Origin: JAJVIP01 sp964405835
GTDB lineage: Bacteria; Elusimicrobiota; Elusimicrobia; F11
NCBI GenBank assembly: GCA_964405835.1
Contig: CAYOPN010000004.1
Location: forward strand, 4,459 to 68,458
Direction: 5' to 3'
DNA: 64,000 nucleotides
Within the stretch, counting starts at the first letter, position 1; every line of letters begins with the position of its first letter. A program made the position numbers and the translations under genes. The notes below the pieces were generated by a model. That model was not told the origin of the DNA. It did no database searches and saw only the letters and a program-made list of their open reading frames with translations. Shown piece after piece: positions 55,601-62,009 of this stretch.

Positions 55601-58600
55601 CGTGATAATCGACTTTACGCTCCTGCCCGAAGATTTTGAGAAAAAAACTCTCATAGAAAAATCGGCTGGTGTGATTGTGGTGCCAGACCGGAAGCCAACG
55701 GCGCGCATGGAAACGATCGGCGGCGCCACCTTCCTTGTCGTCAATGGCGTGGCCAACGCCGCATCGTTTAACGAAGCCGCCTCCTTGGCGCTTCAAGTTT
55801 ACGCCAAGGCAAAAATGGGGGAGGGGAAGGGCGTTGAAAAATTCCCGTTTTATTACCGGGTTCTTAAAGCCGCTCACCGCCAAAAGCCGTCCGATGCGCG
55901 AATGCTCGGCAAAGGATTCACGGAGTCCGGCCTTCCCAAGGAATTCATCGACAACTTTATTGAACTCAATGATTCGTCATGGCGTCAGAAAAACGCGATG
56001 CTCGTGAACCGAAAACGCAACGCGTTGATGGTCCAACTGGATTCCCTGAAAATTTCCGATCAGGAGAAAAAAGCCTTGTTGATAGCCTTGAAAATCTTTT
56101 CCGCCTCTTACGATCCACTTACCAAGGACGTCGACGCGCGTTTATCTAAATTAACCGTTGTTTCCTCTCGATTAGGGTTCAAGAAAGAAAAACCGGCGGG
56201 GGCGGTCGACCCAATCGGACGCGTTGATGAAAGTTCGCTTGCCGCGGCGTTCGAGAAGGCGCTTGAACGGTTTAAGGCCCAACATGCCGATTTATACGAG
56301 GAGTTATTGCTCCGCATCACACCGCCCGGGGAAAACACCGTCCCCCAAATCTATTGGGCCAACAATCTCCCATCGGCCGCCGGCATTGTCGAAATCGAAG
56401 GCATCACGGGGTTGATGTTCGACCCGGGAATGAAGAGCATTCTTAAAGCGGAACTGCTCTCGAAAGACAAGCTCCGCGTTATGGCGGTCGTGAATCTCTT
56501 TTATCTGCTGTTGGTGCATGAAGCGATGGAGGTGTCGGACCGCAAAGAAAACGACACGCTGCGGCCGAATTTTCTCAGCGAAATAAAAGCGGTGATCGCC
56601 GAAGCGTACGCTTTTTCCAGGTTGAGCCTTGATGAAAACCAAGCGCTCGGGCGCCTTTACGAGAAACTGGATGCCGGGAAGGGCCACCGCGGATTTGGGC
56701 TGTTATGGGATTTATTGAACAAGTTCAAAGGGGCCGCCATCGAATGCAAAGCCGGGCTGATGGCCCTAATGGACCTGCTGATGATCGACCCCGATTACGC
56801 CGGTGCCGAAAAATCCCCGGACAAGATACGGGCCGAATTAAAAGCGTCGCACGACGTAGACGAGCCCCGGAAAGTTTCGACGGGAACAGAACCTGATTTC
56901 GAAAAAATATTTCAAGACACACTCCCGGGCGGGGTGGCCGCTTTTTCATTGTCGGAGGAAACCGACGAATACGTGGTGGCCGGCCCCGATTATTTCCGGC
57001 TTTACTCAAACCACAGGAGCATCATCGATCAAAACTTGAGGGACTCCCAATTGATGCACGAGGTCAAAGTGGGGAAAAACATCGCGGCCATTAAGCTCCA
57101 ACGCGATAAGAACCAAATTCTCGTCGCTTGCAGCGATGGAACATTGTTGGGTTATCAACTCCTGGCAAACGAAGAAGGGGCCATAACCGGCATCAAAAAA
57201 ATATTTAAACAGAACCAGAACCCTGGGATTTTATTCCTATTGCCTTTCTTTTCTCCGCGGCTTATCGCTACTTTCTCCCCGAACGGCGGAAGCGTGGTGT
57301 TTGCCAATCCGCGGACCGGCAAGTTCTTTATAGTGGGCATCCCGTACCCCATAAGTGGTTACCACCATACGAACATCATTTACAAGGGCCGGGCAGGGGA
57401 GGGGATCATCAAAATCGCCATTGCCCAAGATGGGCGCACCGTTGTGTTTCACAGCGCCGCCAAAAACCAGCTGGACATCCTGAGTATCAATCTAAGCCAA
57501 GAGCTACGTTTCCACAACGTGATGGAAATGGCGACTGATGAGCTAATTTACGAACCGGTATTTTTATCTGGAAACTCCCTCGCCATACGTTTACAAACAT
57601 CCTATGGAGAGTTCCTTCGAGTTTACGCGCCACTGTTTATTTTCAATAACGCATGGCATGCCAACTTCAAGGAGCACAAATTCCATGAAGATCCCACGAA
57701 GCTAAAGTTCTCTCCCGAAAACCCGAAAATCCTTCACATCACCGCGGGTGATGTTCAGTTATTTCAACTCTCACATGGAGCATACCCGCTCATGCGTCTG
57801 AGCGAAGCCCATACAACAGCGGCAGCACTCTTTCCAACCGAAGAAGCCATCTTTGTCGGCAACGACAACTCCTTCTCAATATGGCGGATCGGAAAAAAGG
57901 GGAACATCAGTGGCAAGGTGGTTTCCTCCCGCCTCGGGTTCAAGAAAGAGAAACCGGCGGGCGCGGTTGAACCGGTCGGGCGCGTTGCTGAAAGCGCGCT
58001 TGCCGCGGTGTTCGCGAAAGCGCTCGAACGGTTGAAGTCGCAGCATCCCGATTTGCACGGAGCCATGATCAAACGCATCACGCCATCAGGTGAAAATGCG
58101 GTCCCGCAAATCTACTGGGCCGAGAATCTGCCATCGGCCGCCGGTGTGATTGAAATCGACGGCCTGACCGGCGTGATGTTCGACAGTGAAATGAAACCGG
58201 TGTTGGAAGCGTTCCAGGGCAATGCTCAAGAAGAACGTGCGATTGAAAATCTTTTCTATCTGCTGTTGGTCCACGAAGCCAAAGAAACCGCATCCCGCAA
58301 ACCCAATGAAGCGATTACGCCGCACATTCACCATGAAATGTCCGCGGTGTTGGAAGAGGTGCGAAGCTACTTGAAACTGACGATGGGTGAAGTAAAAACG
58401 CTCGACCGGTTGTTCATAAAGCTCGATGAGGGAAAACTGCACGAACCGTTCCGATCGGTTATCAGGATTTATGACCTATTCACCGCGACGACCGATCTCC
58501 TCAAAGAGGGATGGGCGAAGCTTTTGGCCCTCATCAAGCAGGACGATGAATACTCAGGACAAGAACTGTTGAAAGCCAAACCGTCGTGGTCGGCCACGGT

Positions 58601-59261
58601 TGCAAGCGCCATTGCCACCAACCTTGGACCGGCCAATTTGGATGTAAGCCGTCTCATGTGCGAGGGGAGCTTGGACAAAGCGGTATCTGTCGATGAGTAC
58701 CGTGATGAAATCCAAATTTTGACGGTCCATGATGAGAACGATCTAAAGTGGATTGGTCCGTTACTGCAACTGGTGCAGAAACACCGCTATGCCACTGGTT
58801 TTTCTTCCCGACTGCTTATTCTTAACACGTCCGGTCTGCAGCAATACGGAAGCTCCGAACATTACAACGCGTTAATTGGCCAGGCAATCGAGTTGGAATT
58901 GGCCGAATATCCGTATTGGAAAGATTTTGCCATGGTTCTCAATAACAAGACGGATTTCACCGAGCTTCGCTATATCGCGGGCCTTCGTAATGACGTGGTG
59001 GTTCCATCTCTTGTACGGGAGACTCTGAGAAATCGACACGGATCGAACCCTAACTCGTTCTGGGCGGGGTGGGTGAGGGGGAATAGGCCAGCGGAACGTT
59101 ATTTCGTAACGGGAACTGATGTCGAATTTGAACATGACGATCTGGGTAGGGTGGGCGTGGTTTGGCTGCAGTCGGCAATGGATCAGGCCACGCCGCTCAG
59201 TCTTTCCGGCTACATGGACATGTTCCAAAAAGCGTTCTTGGCTGCCTCCAAAGCGGCGTAA
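43692..59261 (+). CDS. Giant multidomain protein (5189 aa): HEAxE modules, propellers, HEVTH protease motif, VWA, two AAA+
   Basis: One uninterrupted frame. N-terminal signal or anchor (about residues 18-38); Tiki/ChaN-like region about 90-490 (QDVHAN at 95-100, GGFHADG at 460-466); HEAxE modules A1 (from about 581) and A2 (from 858); beta-propeller-like region (about 1104-1450); HEVTH zinc-protease motif at 2025-2029; acidic/lysine-rich coiled coil (about 2426-2770); VWA with DVSGS at 2924-2928; hydrophobic hairpin (about 3118-3162); two MoxR/midasin-type AAA+ domains (Walker A GEAGTGK at 3237 and 3580, Walker B aspartates 3306 and 3662); module A3 (from 4156), second propeller (about 4400-4738), module A4 (from 4743) and an unassigned tail. 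Possibly an envelope remodelling machine or a self-processed polyprotein; function unknown. Confidence 0.8.
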   Translation: MRMSFSRPVFSHDTFTLRRSLALWLSVIYFMTNVLYAGGPAGRPAAAPLLPPVTRALPSSGTKDLFRKNPVQTYANVKMAAAPAGPSRKSVTIIQDVHANADAQKNIANIIGVLETQTPRVIGIEGASGFLNFGPYRQLPRQEIVHKTGAKYLETGKLLGSSYAALTHSGAPSLLFGIENPNLYRRNVEATLEADKDRPATLQWLEQMGKRNAADKLTSYGPALKKIDHHMRAFARGELSLGDYVGRLMEFHDLPSSMPLLTFHEAVKMEKRLDFALVERERAEALEILTRKMRPEELKELVDASMAFQKGEISSGEFYRHLKMLLTKHDVINDNRRTLGDYLQYVALAESIKADELLKDLNAYESQIVKDLATTSEQSRIAAESKWLSLARKLVNFELTQDEWMEYNALTPALSLKGEGELASFEDFYRIADARNGAMVENLLRAMGRKNCADGILIAGGFHADGLVDLLNKRGVAVTVLTPKISKLTQGSKPLEYLTIFQREKTPLSRLFHGQKLFLGAIDGLAPGAMLVPAKNIGDQFRDDLKDALQDAGVDEALVDPVLDFQKIKERIRQKFGPEPMVTSRIGHRGKQKDPVELVDSIYNTPLEHPLTKALSRLQQSNPKNYATLVEKISINGTLQIYWAKNLPSAAGLFSMQEEIEGKIITLTGLLLDNDARPVLEAAAKGKSALQKKAVEDLLYLLLVHEAAELATRGGDETLTPNLVNEWKATLEEIQHYYIPPLKFIKTTIQTIHRGPFEALLRKLDRVDRKSKRYSRTLTLYNLLRESTIEEMPKVVWDYLIKEPEFAGLKRSEKIFPEAPAKTKALPKTKKRVNRKRKFEISFPLKSKKRTNPKILTRIISSRLGYKSVAPEGPVTPVDMLEIEDIGAHIKVSLTRLNRFDPELYRVFLERITFNGHPQMYWADNLPSAAGVFSMEDPDNPEGAPITGFLIDSALRPFVEPIEAGNRDRNFARINLMFLLLVHEATELSVRKDGETITPNLVAEVKAILKEADAYRYILGEVEKNDLKKLLREIADTEIGMPDRFTQVLQLWDRLADPELAKEIILGELVELILNAGDVTLKGWKSVKEFVDDFMGRPDPLELGDVIGLSREGTFSFKKHHNHMKISPDGKNLLIADRDGWTLLVPSDFEPGTSYETPSIRVGIKVDDIAFSANGRMVAFAHENGYVTLGKIGVQTNRSSPIPIEEVTSSKINEDGVRKILFTHDDHYLIVFSNSGWVSFHAVIWDQEKTSITELKAPSISYQLGQNFRWWDMAASLDGETLVFGGESLVHDGPLNKGKVVALTLLREPMNGKIRSFQVKWSTPINVAIHKIAISPDNRLLALRGGDEIWIADAPHAKNMRKAPLQGQRSPTPMFLSDNQTLVVESDFGHVEIFHLSRTGQDLKEVKKVAGRTIGMRIGDIAVSPDQSHLFVLDYNDEVIKFDLKRAHERTTSGPAGRSNDDLQEEIRDLLLMLEDWETQLTPYYFTEDHGKKPLLSSIIDSHIATLLDLLAVFPKPDAPTDEEKIQKFPEILTGLLMPFETPTRDANVQPRQRLKVKVILKVMADLLLEQEEPWEADLSRMDVTFIEKVMQIFLLEVIRIMTEEMKNTDAKTFETHLDEFIDPLYPYSMRGPLKKKVLNQFNKQFASPSHTHLLTELPPAYGRGRAPHREKGGINEKIAAAFDRGDAIVIDNSEHRRLGQALKAAAAQQKDATLKLPELIAFFNKTQVVLVQSPTAIPGLYIRGPDDYAVAHFGHYKGRNSIFIDTDVFNFLKENPAQLPALLFYELAKVAGHDQGLAEKIEAAIAGKELSAAVQGFIEEKIEAHPTRSNVIAYYVAREIMMTALISGNAHAYRRALEECAAQAKLAEEKLDGPAEDVLSPIVRLLRWTDKLLFNNKGIGDDLELVRVQEEQLTKAEKKIIAEETDMFLEALGFDEELQKDLARKIKLITYPLTMLNMMPHSIEGIRFTPAALKSVAELFNMFALCQTNGMGGMVMFSGILEKDLTIQLLQTGNLSFFKAAFLHEVTHYLAFQNALPFDGGHETITQAISTAVLLVDGGVPGLMEPLGDHAESKKIQGDLVALAEKRAGSDAVPPNQAGITNIVQAYLRKHAPDVLKGTPAQVQDQIQRMSGVYLGAFAWAHWKKDKEINVYKLIIDYGKRHLPRVRNADYRRNLTYRDRLLIDELIREKLAPVAQVTLPDAQVRFVPRSRRDLEKPGKGTWNYERLPDHKLHYIPWDLIEYGEDASVGLTLQEIFRSKFSSEDVIEEDFNNLYFRLLFGIAETNRFVAHGLSENPGRVEEIEAFYRKKLRIMDLEIEKERMAEKSQFVQFLDGLLYALMMTKDEKEIVHDPRVTDTEVKAALDNAIPILFGAVAMDKQGFYEVVRDEVWPAVQKLLEQDLEKLKRSEEEKQAINDMLEKGEIEIADPDEEMMKGKSKPKPGDKIKISLSSDGEGDFDMDDLSEKARENLQKAIDEHLKKMSAKEREELAKKAGAKAKQEMGKQAREAAGGMSDVTGERRGKPSGKGKPQGSGKPGGNLEQDVKDLHDLADQIEKEAGAVERAAEDAQKNAGKAGTKAGAIDRQGGGNSAQGQGINDSVEELIEKLKELREKARRFQDKAEEIGGHSDDLNDGLEGEKLSDKAQDLRDKMRDKSDAIERLGQELNDKAAEADEIAHESAAQGEKLKEMLDMDPKRVDSIKGHAQDIQKKINEVREKLNQVRKDAEEAVTASEQLSSESGELQEQIKRDTPIVSEGEEDENNPNVGDPGGHISARKKEPRDNNERKRVMAKDKKGTSGPKHSMDPKINELIKEYLEDNEDIDFTSAAERDLEQKQALDQYTGLTEGQRVAYNKIRDISAEYESTLREEILNALDATERSDMMRRQRKGRIDPRRLSIVETGITDPFQIKREANKKKLRISILIDVSGSMYHDPNNLDLQNPTSAMLASSNRINNAIKVVILFLEAFREDPRVEIEVGAFASTQKIFKKYEDPITDELIYKLIDQLLNHNLGQDNSDLAGLSMIVISMREREAKEGPAAKLVTVVADGGIHPSDRPGIEQILTENTDIAFMAFGIGSQAADVKNAYAPFGRSVNALSKLVEETGEWLKEQADRLMSFEFLLLIGTVALFFNSGPFKLGMPLLMMMLLFGSVLGVVVPSISITKNLDTENFEVVPSNGDRYLQVKNGKYPTFKAKINGEGINIPNEEMLETETNVKDVVKIIKRVQRQYLDRSPLYIEGEAGTGKNKKIYYSAKLMRKSVRFMALHEDVHEDDLVERRGVGEKEHGKTDWILQPLVEAMRNGDWIIFDEVNKAKPEVMARLNQIVQSRRVMLHDGTEVTAKEGFAIIMTGNPPPSANDAEVYHVNKQSAEMLDRLRGMRIGYLPDKEELQLLLSILMKRRGYTDVKQIPAADQKFLKELIDAANLIRDNYEGLDKATGRSRRGKMIARPLSTRSLVNITKRLADFPDDRKRPRSLVRRFYSYEWSKPAQIKAVEAALDNKLTEKDEDLIFNDKDLKGPEYTEEKGVRYLKFKGIKVKAGPGAPAKLADIPLDMRVTWTETNLRYLYELMMDFGQENHMLLIGEAGTGKDLLAEYLCYALHGPKFDTFGVTRNAMAEDLVAYLGLGEGTKMDEKGMLVAAGKHETGIVPAYVVRAMEAGRPIILDEINKGKPEVFAVLNNILEYKWIDLANGRRVHAQPGFMIIATMNPSNKKAYLGNFDLSGEFLDRFSVHKFDYLKPGEEATILSQFNDDLIAEDGLRFGKIRKEVINRLVATTNVLREKYRNNRLPHPVSMRAEKRMIVTLAEYPEEYKDLNELLEECFVFSDPVHRQAVLEAAKAEKLGELKDIIEVRIGVGDAEIDAVLEKIKSESEKGHAPDEWTQQWIQLLRRLDGLLGKKSAAKKLTPELRSKTKAILERMVATLLPPPLAGRALLGALINHVRSRLDGVEVPELPEITSEMSHAEWGNVLQNLTVIIDFTLLPEDFEKKTLIEKSAGVIVVPDRKPTARMETIGGATFLVVNGVANAASFNEAASLALQVYAKAKMGEGKGVEKFPFYYRVLKAAHRQKPSDARMLGKGFTESGLPKEFIDNFIELNDSSWRQKNAMLVNRKRNALMVQLDSLKISDQEKKALLIALKIFSASYDPLTKDVDARLSKLTVVSSRLGFKKEKPAGAVDPIGRVDESSLAAAFEKALERFKAQHADLYEELLLRITPPGENTVPQIYWANNLPSAAGIVEIEGITGLMFDPGMKSILKAELLSKDKLRVMAVVNLFYLLLVHEAMEVSDRKENDTLRPNFLSEIKAVIAEAYAFSRLSLDENQALGRLYEKLDAGKGHRGFGLLWDLLNKFKGAAIECKAGLMALMDLLMIDPDYAGAEKSPDKIRAELKASHDVDEPRKVSTGTEPDFEKIFQDTLPGGVAAFSLSEETDEYVVAGPDYFRLYSNHRSIIDQNLRDSQLMHEVKVGKNIAAIKLQRDKNQILVACSDGTLLGYQLLANEEGAITGIKKIFKQNQNPGILFLLPFFSPRLIATFSPNGGSVVFANPRTGKFFIVGIPYPISGYHHTNIIYKGRAGEGIIKIAIAQDGRTVVFHSAAKNQLDILSINLSQELRFHNVMEMATDELIYEPVFLSGNSLAIRLQTSYGEFLRVYAPLFIFNNAWHANFKEHKFHEDPTKLKFSPENPKILHITAGDVQLFQLSHGAYPLMRLSEAHTTAAALFPTEEAIFVGNDNSFSIWRIGKKGNISGKVVSSRLGFKKEKPAGAVEPVGRVAESALAAVFAKALERLKSQHPDLHGAMIKRITPSGENAVPQIYWAENLPSAAGVIEIDGLTGVMFDSEMKPVLEAFQGNAQEERAIENLFYLLLVHEAKETASRKPNEAITPHIHHEMSAVLEEVRSYLKLTMGEVKTLDRLFIKLDEGKLHEPFRSVIRIYDLFTATTDLLKEGWAKLLALIKQDDEYSGQELLKAKPSWSATVASAIATNLGPANLDVSRLMCEGSLDKAVSVDEYRDEIQILTVHDENDLKWIGPLLQLVQKHRYATGFSSRLLILNTSGLQQYGSSEHYNALIGQAIELELAEYPYWKDFAMVLNNKTDFTELRYIAGLRNDVVVPSLVRETLRNRHGSNPNSFWAGWVRGNRPAERYFVTGTDVEFEHDDLGRVGVVWLQSAMDQATPLSLSGYMDMFQKAFLAASKAA
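44916..44955 (+). repeat. In-frame palindromic repeat (CCCTCTCCCT family) inside the giant gene
   Basis: GCCCTCACCCCAGCCCTCTC then CCTGAAGGGAGAGGG forms a hairpin and is translated as ALTPALSLKGEGE (residues 409-421) without breaking the frame. A related, longer intergenic copy lies at 59741-59800. The peptide is a recognisable product of this widespread type of intergenic repeat. Confidence 0.8.
45432..45894 (+). repeat. Giant-protein module copy A1
   Basis: First of four related modules: SRIG start, YWAKNLPSAAG at 642-652 and LLVHEAAE (HEAAE at 705-709), followed by a helical segment. Confidence 0.75.
46263..46725 (+). repeat. Giant-protein module copy A2
   Basis: Starts IISSRLGYK (from residue 859); YWADNLPSAAG at 921-931 and HEATE at 983-987. 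It follows A1 by about 277 residues and precedes the first propeller. Confidence 0.75.
56157..56610 (+). repeat. Giant-protein module copy A3
   Basis: Starts VVSSRLGFKKEKPAG (from residue 4156), contains YWANNLPSAAG and HEAME at 4276-4280. Very similar to A4 in DNA as well as protein; the second propeller separates them. Confidence 0.8.
57918..58365 (+). repeat. Giant-protein module copy A4
   Basis: Starts VVSSRLGFKKEKPAG (from residue 4743), contains YWAENLPSAAG and HEAKE at 4861-4865. It starts 1761 bp after the A3 start, and the shared stretch suggests a fairly recent duplication. Confidence 0.8.
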
Positions 59262-59330
59262 CGCGTTACCCTCCGTCCTTTCTTTACGATTTTTTTACAC
59301 TCGCCTTACATTAAGCTGACACATCTCGAT

Positions 59331-59336
59331 TAGAAT
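59331..59336 (+). promoter_or_regulatory. Possible -10 box (TAGAAT) before the small exported gene
   Basis: ATTAGAATTCCG lies about 60 bp ahead of the ATG at 59396, in the 134-bp gap after the giant gene. It resembles the TTAGAAT at 43676-43682. The -35 is not clear. Confidence 0.25.
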
Positions 59337-59395
59337 TCCGCTCCCTTCACAATCAACCGTATCCCTTCCTTCCGGTTCACTTAAGGAGCTTCACA

Positions 59396-59734
59396 ATGAA
59401 AAACGCAGTCCTCGCATTCCTCGGTCTCGCCTGCCTCGCCATCACGCCGCTCTGCGCCGTTGAAAAAACGGCCGCCGTCAACGATCGGTTCTATGGGAAA
59501 ATCACCGCTGTCGACCACAGCCAGAAAAGCGTCACGGTGCACAACAAGAAACAAGACCAAGACGCCCGTTTCCAATGGGACGATAAAACCACGGTCATCT
59601 CGGAAAAAAAATCCATCCAGCCGGCCGAATTGAAAGTCGGACAATCGTTGATGGTTTCCTACATCACCGAAAACAACCTGAACAAAGCGCAACGCATCAG
59701 CGTCCGCCGCCCGTTCAAAAAGACCCTGCAATAA
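59396..59734 (+). CDS. Small exported beta-strand protein (DUF5666-like)
   Basis: A 112-residue protein with a signal peptide (cleaved near LCAV, about residue 21) and a small barrel-like domain: FYGKITAVDHSQKSVTVHNK, then ARFQWDDKTTV and LKVGQSLMVSYI. The pattern G-x-I-x2-V-D...V-x2-G resembles DUF5666/OB-like exported domains. AAGGAG precedes the ATG. Function unknown. Confidence 0.65.
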   Translation: MKNAVLAFLGLACLAITPLCAVEKTAAVNDRFYGKITAVDHSQKSVTVHNKKQDQDARFQWDDKTTVISEKKSIQPAELKVGQSLMVSYITENNLNKAQRISVRRPFKKTLQ

Positions 59735-59740
59735 AGGAAC

Positions 59741-59800
59741 CCACACCCCGCGCTTCGCGCTCCCCTCTCCCTTAAGGGAGAGGGGCAGGGGGTGAGGGTT
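59741..59800 (+). repeat. Intergenic palindromic repeat (CCCTCTCCCT family)
   Basis: CCCCTCTCCC-TTAA-GGGAGAGGGG (59762-59785) is a perfect hairpin flanked by a small GCGCTTCGCGC hairpin and a G-rich GGGGGTGAGGG tail. It lies between the small exported gene and miaA. No T-run follows, so it is more likely a mobile repeat than a classical terminator. Confidence 0.75.
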
Positions 59801-59820
59801 ATAGTAGGATCCCGCCCCTC

Positions 59821-60768
59821 ATGAACTCCTCCATTCCCGTCATTCTTGGGCAGACCGCCTCGGGCAAAACGTCCGTCGGCATCGCGCTCGCCAAATTATT
59901 GGACGGCGAAATCATTTCGGTCGATTCGCGCAAAGTCTACGAGGGACTTCCTGTCGGCACCGCCACGCCGGAGGGCAAACGCGACAACAACTCGTACCTC
60001 GTCAAAGGCGTGCCGCACCATTTGATGTCGTTTCTTCCGCCCGACCAACCTTACAACGCTGGCGATTTTTCCGCGGACGCGGAACGCTTGATCGCGGAAA
60101 TTATCGCGCGCGGAAAAACGCCGATCCTGGTTGGCGGCACCGGCTTTTATTTCAAAGCGCTGGAACAAGGATTACCGCCGCTTCCGAAAGCCGACGAAAC
60201 GTTTCGTCGTAAATTGGAACAGCGAATGGAAAAGGACGGCGTGGCCTCCGTTCGCGCCGAGTTGGAACGGACCGACCCCACGGCCGCGCGCGCCATCACC
60301 GACAAAGACCGGCATAAAATTATCCGCGCGCTGGAAGTTCAACATCTCACCGGCGTTCCGTTTTCAAAATGGAAGGACCAGAAGAAACCCGGCGCGCGCC
60401 GTTACACGGTGATGGGGCTTCAATACGCCAAACAGCTTTTGGAAGAACGCATCGAGGACCGTTCGGAGTACATGTTTCAGCATGGGATGATCGAAGAGAC
60501 CGAAGCGGTCTTAAAAAAAGGCTACGCGCCCGATTGCCACGCGCTGGCAAGTTTCGGTTACCGCGAGGCGGTCCAAGTGGTCAAAGGAACATTGCCGCGC
60601 GCCGCTTTCTTGGAACACCTGATCAAAGGCACCAAAGCCTACGCAAAACGCCAGCAAACCTGGTTCCGCACACAGGTCAAACCCGCCTGGTTCGCGTGCG
60701 ATGCCACCTCAAAGAGCGATGAAATAGCCTTGAGGATGAAGGCCTTTTGTTATACTCGCGCGACATGA
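59821..60768 (+). CDS. miaA: tRNA dimethylallyltransferase
   Basis: A 315-residue enzyme that adds a dimethylallyl group to N6 of A37 in tRNAs reading UNN codons. Motifs: P-loop GQTASGKT, VDSRKVYEGLPVGTATP, VPHHLMSF and LVGGTGFYFKAL. It overlaps hflX by ATGA; miaA-hflX adjacency is common. Confidence 0.95.
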   Translation: MNSSIPVILGQTASGKTSVGIALAKLLDGEIISVDSRKVYEGLPVGTATPEGKRDNNSYLVKGVPHHLMSFLPPDQPYNAGDFSADAERLIAEIIARGKTPILVGGTGFYFKALEQGLPPLPKADETFRRKLEQRMEKDGVASVRAELERTDPTAARAITDKDRHKIIRALEVQHLTGVPFSKWKDQKKPGARRYTVMGLQYAKQLLEERIEDRSEYMFQHGMIEETEAVLKKGYAPDCHALASFGYREAVQVVKGTLPRAAFLEHLIKGTKAYAKRQQTWFRTQVKPAWFACDATSKSDEIALRMKAFCYTRAT

Positions 60769-62009
60769 TCGAGCCCGTCGCCACCGTCGGTATCCGCCAA
60801 CCCAAAGACTCCACATCCCGCTTCAATTCTCTAATGGAAGAACTTCGCCGTTTGATTGAAACGGCGGGGGGAACGGTAGTCAAAGAATTCAGCCAAACAC
60901 GTCCGCGCATGGACCCCGCCACACTGATCGGCAAAGGCAAACTGGAAGAAATCCAAGCCGAAATCACCGGTACCACCATCAAGACCGTGGTTTTTGACGA
61001 CGACCTTTCTCCGGCCCAACAAAAAAATATTGAGAAATTGCTCAAAGCCAAAGTCGTGGACCGTACCCGTCTCATCCTGGACATCTTTGCGATGCGCGCG
61101 CGCACGCGCGAAGGGCAATTGCAGATTGAACTTGCCCAACTCAATTATCTCGTGCCGCGCCTGACCGGCGCCTGGCGCGGTTATTCGCAACAGGCCGGCG
61201 GTATCGGAACGCGCGGTCCCGGCGAACGAAAAATCGAAGTCGAGCGCCGCTACGTGCGCGAACGGATCAAGCGCCTGAAAAAAGACATCGAAGACGTCAA
61301 ACAGCACCGCGATCGCGCGCGCTTGGGCCGTCAAAGCGTACCCATCCCGCAATTGGCCTTGGTCGGTTACACGAACGTGGGGAAATCCACGCTACTGAAT
61401 TCCCTCATCGGAAAAACGGGGGAGGTCTACGCGGACGACAAACTTTTCGCGACCTTGGACCCGACCACGCGCCGCGTAAAACTGCCGGCCGGCCGCACCG
61501 TGCTTTTTACCGATACCGTCGGATTCATTCAAAAACTTCCCACCGAACTCGTCGCGGCGTTCCGCGCCACGCTGGAAGAAGTCAAAGAGGCGTCCTTGCT
61601 GATCCATGTGGTGGACGCCGCGGCGCCCGATTGGCCCGAACAACAGAAGACCGTGCTCGACATCATCAAAAGCCTCGGCGCCGAACAAATTCCCATGGTC
61701 ACCGTATTCAACAAAGTGGATTTGCTTCCCGAAAAAATACGGCGCGGATTGGAACGGAAAGACAACTACGCGATCTCAGGGAAGACCGGGTTGGGCCTCA
61801 CCGAGCTCTTAAAAGGAATTGAAAAGAAACTGGACGCGGGCCTTATTGAAGTCGCGTTCGACCTGCCGCACAGCAAACAGCGCTTGCTGTCCGACATTTA
61901 TCGCACCGCCCACATCCTCGACCAAAAATCCACGGCCAAAGGCACGCATTTTCGCTTGCGGATCGACCCGGCGAATTGGCAAAAGATATCCCATGACGTT
62001 ACCGAATAA
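60765..62009 (+). CDS. hflX: Ribosome-associated GTPase HflX
   Basis: A 414-residue protein starting at ATG 60765 (the frame opens at 60747, but 60765 overlaps the miaA stop). It has the HflX N-terminal domain (LIGKGKLEEI, FDDDLSPAQQKNIEK), a glycine-rich linker (GIGTRGPGERKIE) and a GTPase domain: G1 GYTNVGKST, G3 DTVGFIQKLP, G4 NKVD. HflX splits stalled or hibernating 70S ribosomes. pgsA starts 17 bp before its end. Confidence 0.95.
   Translation: MIEPVATVGIRQPKDSTSRFNSLMEELRRLIETAGGTVVKEFSQTRPRMDPATLIGKGKLEEIQAEITGTTIKTVVFDDDLSPAQQKNIEKLLKAKVVDRTRLILDIFAMRARTREGQLQIELAQLNYLVPRLTGAWRGYSQQAGGIGTRGPGERKIEVERRYVRERIKRLKKDIEDVKQHRDRARLGRQSVPIPQLALVGYTNVGKSTLLNSLIGKTGEVYADDKLFATLDPTTRRVKLPAGRTVLFTDTVGFIQKLPTELVAAFRATLEEVKEASLLIHVVDAAAPDWPEQQKTVLDIIKSLGAEQIPMVTVFNKVDLLPEKIRRGLERKDNYAISGKTGLGLTELLKGIEKKLDAGLIEVAFDLPHSKQRLLSDIYRTAHILDQKSTAKGTHFRLRIDPANWQKISHDVTE

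Noticed and set aside
59258..59269. GTAACGCGTTAC palindrome at the end of the giant gene as a terminator
   Set aside because: The perfect 12-bp palindrome has no loop and the T-run is about 25 bp further on; too weak to call.
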